A DNA stretch of 61,854 nucleotides. Origin: Lederbergia panacisoli. Its GTDB lineage: Bacteria; Bacillota; Bacilli; Bacillales; Bacillaceae_C. Every line of letters starts with the position of its first letter. The stretch's first letter is position 1. Both the position numbers and the translations under genes were made by a program. The stretch is taken from assembly GCF_024626525.1 (NCBI RefSeq), contig NZ_JANJGU010000019.1:1-61854 (forward strand), in the 5' to 3' direction. The notes under the pieces were generated by a model, which saw only the letters and a list, made by a program, of their open reading frames with translations, ran no database searches and had not been told where the DNA came from. Shown in pieces: positions 60,250 through 61,854 of this stretch.

Positions 60250-61704
60250 CTACTTAAAATCCAACTCACTTAGCTTTTTATATGCTTTATTCCTCGTAAG
60301 ATTTTTCGATTGCCAAGAAACATCTTTTAAATTATCTATTTCTGTTTTACGAACTTTTAGCAAATACTCTAATTCCGGAACGTTCGGATTCTTTTCGTAT
60401 ATCTCTATTAGCCCCAAGATTCCTGTTGCTGATAAGCTGTTTAAATAATGTACATCGATTTTTTCGGTAAGCTCAAAACGCTCAATATTTCGTTCAACTA
60501 CAAAGTTATCAATATTGACGATATTCAAACCCACATAGTAAACGAGGGATGCAATGAAGTAAAAATGGAATAAGGAAAGCTTCTCGAGCCAAATTTTAAT
60601 TAAGGTATATGCAAAAATAACCATTAAGAAAATCATGAAGGAATGCGCCAGCACCCTTGTAAATGTAAAGCCATACGCATTTTCGTACATGGTCAATCGC
60701 ATGAATGCTGATACTAGCAGAACTCCACTTGATAACACGAGAACCGTTAAGGCTATTCGCATTGTCTGTTTCAAAAAGCCATCAATATGTTTCGTAAAAT
60801 TAATAACTCCGGTAGTAACACTCAGATTAATTAAAGTGACAAATAGTAATTCAAAAAAACCGCGTCGCGCATATTCCGCATAAGTATATCCTTCATCAAG
60901 CGAGCCGTTGAAAAAGTACTTGAATTGAATGGCAACAAATAATATATAGACGATATCAAGAAGGACTAACATCGTAATTGTGATGATTCCATCCATTGCG
61001 ATTGGCTTAACTTCCTTTTGGACATGATCGATATTTTTTCGTGATAGAACTTCCATAAAACCAAAGAAAGTGAATGTGTAGATTAATATAATAATGAAAC
61101 GAAACACATATTCCGCCTTAATATTAAATAGGTTAGGGATATTATTAATTAGCCTTTCAAATTGAGAATCTGCCGAAATTAATAGATTAAGTATGATAAA
61201 TAAAATTGGTATTGAAATAGCAATTCCGATGATAATTTTTATCCAAATGTCATAATGCTTTTTGTTTGTTCTCTTTTTAAAGAGAGACGCAATATGCTTT
61301 GTGAAAATAGCACTATAACCTATTCCTTCAAAAAGACGACGAGCAGCAGAAAAGAGAAAACGCAGGTTATTCCATTCTTTTTTCTGAGGCGATGTAACTA
61401 GTACTAGCTGGAAAATAACAAGTGCTGGAATGACAATGATATTCAACATATAGAAAAGTGCTGTATCATATAGAAAGTAACAGATTGCCAAAATCCATAT
61501 TGCTATCAACACTAAATATCCGAAGCGTTGATGTGAGAATGGATATGATCGAAACTTATATAAAACAATGGTATAAAACACAACGATAAAGATGATATAG
61601 GATATACCAATTTGATTCCTAAAAAACGCTTCTTCAGCAATAATCCCTACTAAGAAACACATACTTAAAAATAACCAGTCTACCCTTTCAATTTTCAAAT
61701 CCAT
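60250..61704 (-). CDS. DUF4173 (DUF4153-like) integral membrane protein
   Basis: A 484-residue protein with about 12 membrane segments. The DUF4173 hallmark is YAEYARRGFFELLFVTLINL, near residue 280. The C-terminal 70 residues are soluble and helical (ERNIERFELTEKIDVHYLNS, then NVPELEYLLKVRKTEIDNLK). No enzyme motif is seen. The gene is complete, with a GGGGGTC site before the ATG at 61704. Function unknown. Confidence 0.86.
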   Translation of the reverse strand: MDLKIERVDWLFLSMCFLVGIIAEEAFFRNQIGISYIIFIVVFYTIVLYKFRSYPFSHQRFGYLVLIAIWILAICYFLYDTALFYMLNIIVIPALVIFQLVLVTSPQKKEWNNLRFLFSAARRLFEGIGYSAIFTKHIASLFKKRTNKKHYDIWIKIIIGIAISIPILFIILNLLISADSQFERLINNIPNLFNIKAEYVFRFIIILIYTFTFFGFMEVLSRKNIDHVQKEVKPIAMDGIITITMLVLLDIVYILFVAIQFKYFFNGSLDEGYTYAEYARRGFFELLFVTLINLSVTTGVINFTKHIDGFLKQTMRIALTVLVLSSGVLLVSAFMRLTMYENAYGFTFTRVLAHSFMIFLMVIFAYTLIKIWLEKLSLFHFYFIASLVYYVGLNIVNIDNFVVERNIERFELTEKIDVHYLNSLSATGILGLIEIYEKNPNVPELEYLLKVRKTEIDNLKDVSWQSKNLTRNKAYKKLSELDFK

Positions 61705-61854
61705 ATAAAGACCCCCTTGTATCGTTACGTATTGTCAAAACATCTATAGTAAAAAGTTAATAATTCCTTGATATAAAAGGGTTTATAAGCAAAAAACTTG
61801 CCACCCCCATAATTTTAGGATAAAAGTGAGGTTACCACACACACACCAAAATCC
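61705..61854. other. Right edge, no gene seen
   Basis: AT-rich upstream region of the DUF4173 gene ending in a CACACACAC run. No promoter or gene could be assigned with confidence. Confidence 0.4.

Noticed and set aside
1-61854. tRNA or rRNA genes
   Set aside because: No cloverleaf with a GGTTCRA arm and CCA-type end, and no conserved rRNA stretches, were noticed in reading the sequence.

Overview
The window is about 62 kb of low-GC DNA that fits a spore-forming Bacillaceae (Bacillus/Neobacillus-like) chromosome. The signs are strong AGGAGG-type ribosome binding sites with frequent TTG/GTG starts, CcpA cre-like sites, family members typical of the group (YktB, YlmA-like ATPase, LutABC, CtaB, Sco, DUF2975/XRE pair), a Tyr-rich putative spore protein behind a sigma-K-like promoter, and interspersed repeats of the kind common in Bacillus. 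No rRNA, tRNA or CRISPR array was seen.

Region 1 (1-7453, minus strand). A seven-gene operon starts with a ROK repressor (6156-7364) and continues with two sugar-isomerase/epimerase-like TIM barrels (PF01261) and four different Gfo/Idh/MocA oxidoreductases, separated by only 1-22 bp. It has no transporter and no classical hydrolase. The operon promoter carries an inverted-repeat operator just after the -10. The same promoter-operator geometry recurs at 182-247 just left of the operon, where the gene it should drive is missing and possible insertion-sequence DNA begins.

Region 2 (7483-12235). The L-lactate oxidation operon lutABC (minus) is divergent from a DUF4091/GH123-like glycosidase (plus).

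Region 3 (12354-30269, minus). A roughly 17-kb carbohydrate locus reads in transcription order: GntR/HutC regulator, lipoprotein sugar-binding protein, two ABC permeases, NagA, a Gfo/Idh/MocA protein with Cys clusters, an exported 1119-residue protein with four ~156-residue repeats and a DUF4832-like barrel, a PfkB sugar-phosphate kinase, a fuconolactonase-like amidohydrolase, a GH29 alpha-L-fucosidase, a second copy of the region-1 PF01261 protein, another GH29 and a GH95. The hydrolases lack signal peptides, so fucosylated, N-acetylhexosamine-containing oligosaccharides are probably imported and cut inside the cell. An internal promoter with a cre-like site precedes the fucosidase block. L-fuconolactone catabolism through the non-phosphorylating route ends in L-lactate and pyruvate, which would link this locus to the adjacent lutABC; this link is inference.

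Region 4 (30601-41908). Here lie a D-2-hydroxyacid dehydrogenase, a 54-residue protein too short for routine gene calling, yktB, a 52-bp tandem repeat array between convergent genes, an ABC ATPase, a cytosolic GH5 enzyme resembling endoglycoceramidases, an MFS transporter, a PHP-type histidinol-phosphatase, an orphan sugar-binding lipoprotein with a divergent AraC regulator, a putative spore protein, a GC-richer interspersed repeat, a DUF3892 protein and a methyltransferase.

Region 5 (41981-51363). MscS channel; a ba3-type cytochrome oxidase cluster (subunit IIa of 44 residues, II, I, Sco, membrane protein); an RluA-type pseudouridine synthase; two cupins; CtaB; and a small basic protein.

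Region 6 (51438-61854). SpeD, glutaminase, a divergent vWA/HTH-like pair, a DHA2 drug-efflux MFS, a DUF2975/XRE pair with a clear operator, a membrane GGDEF-EAL protein, a small conserved protein and a DUF4173 membrane protein.
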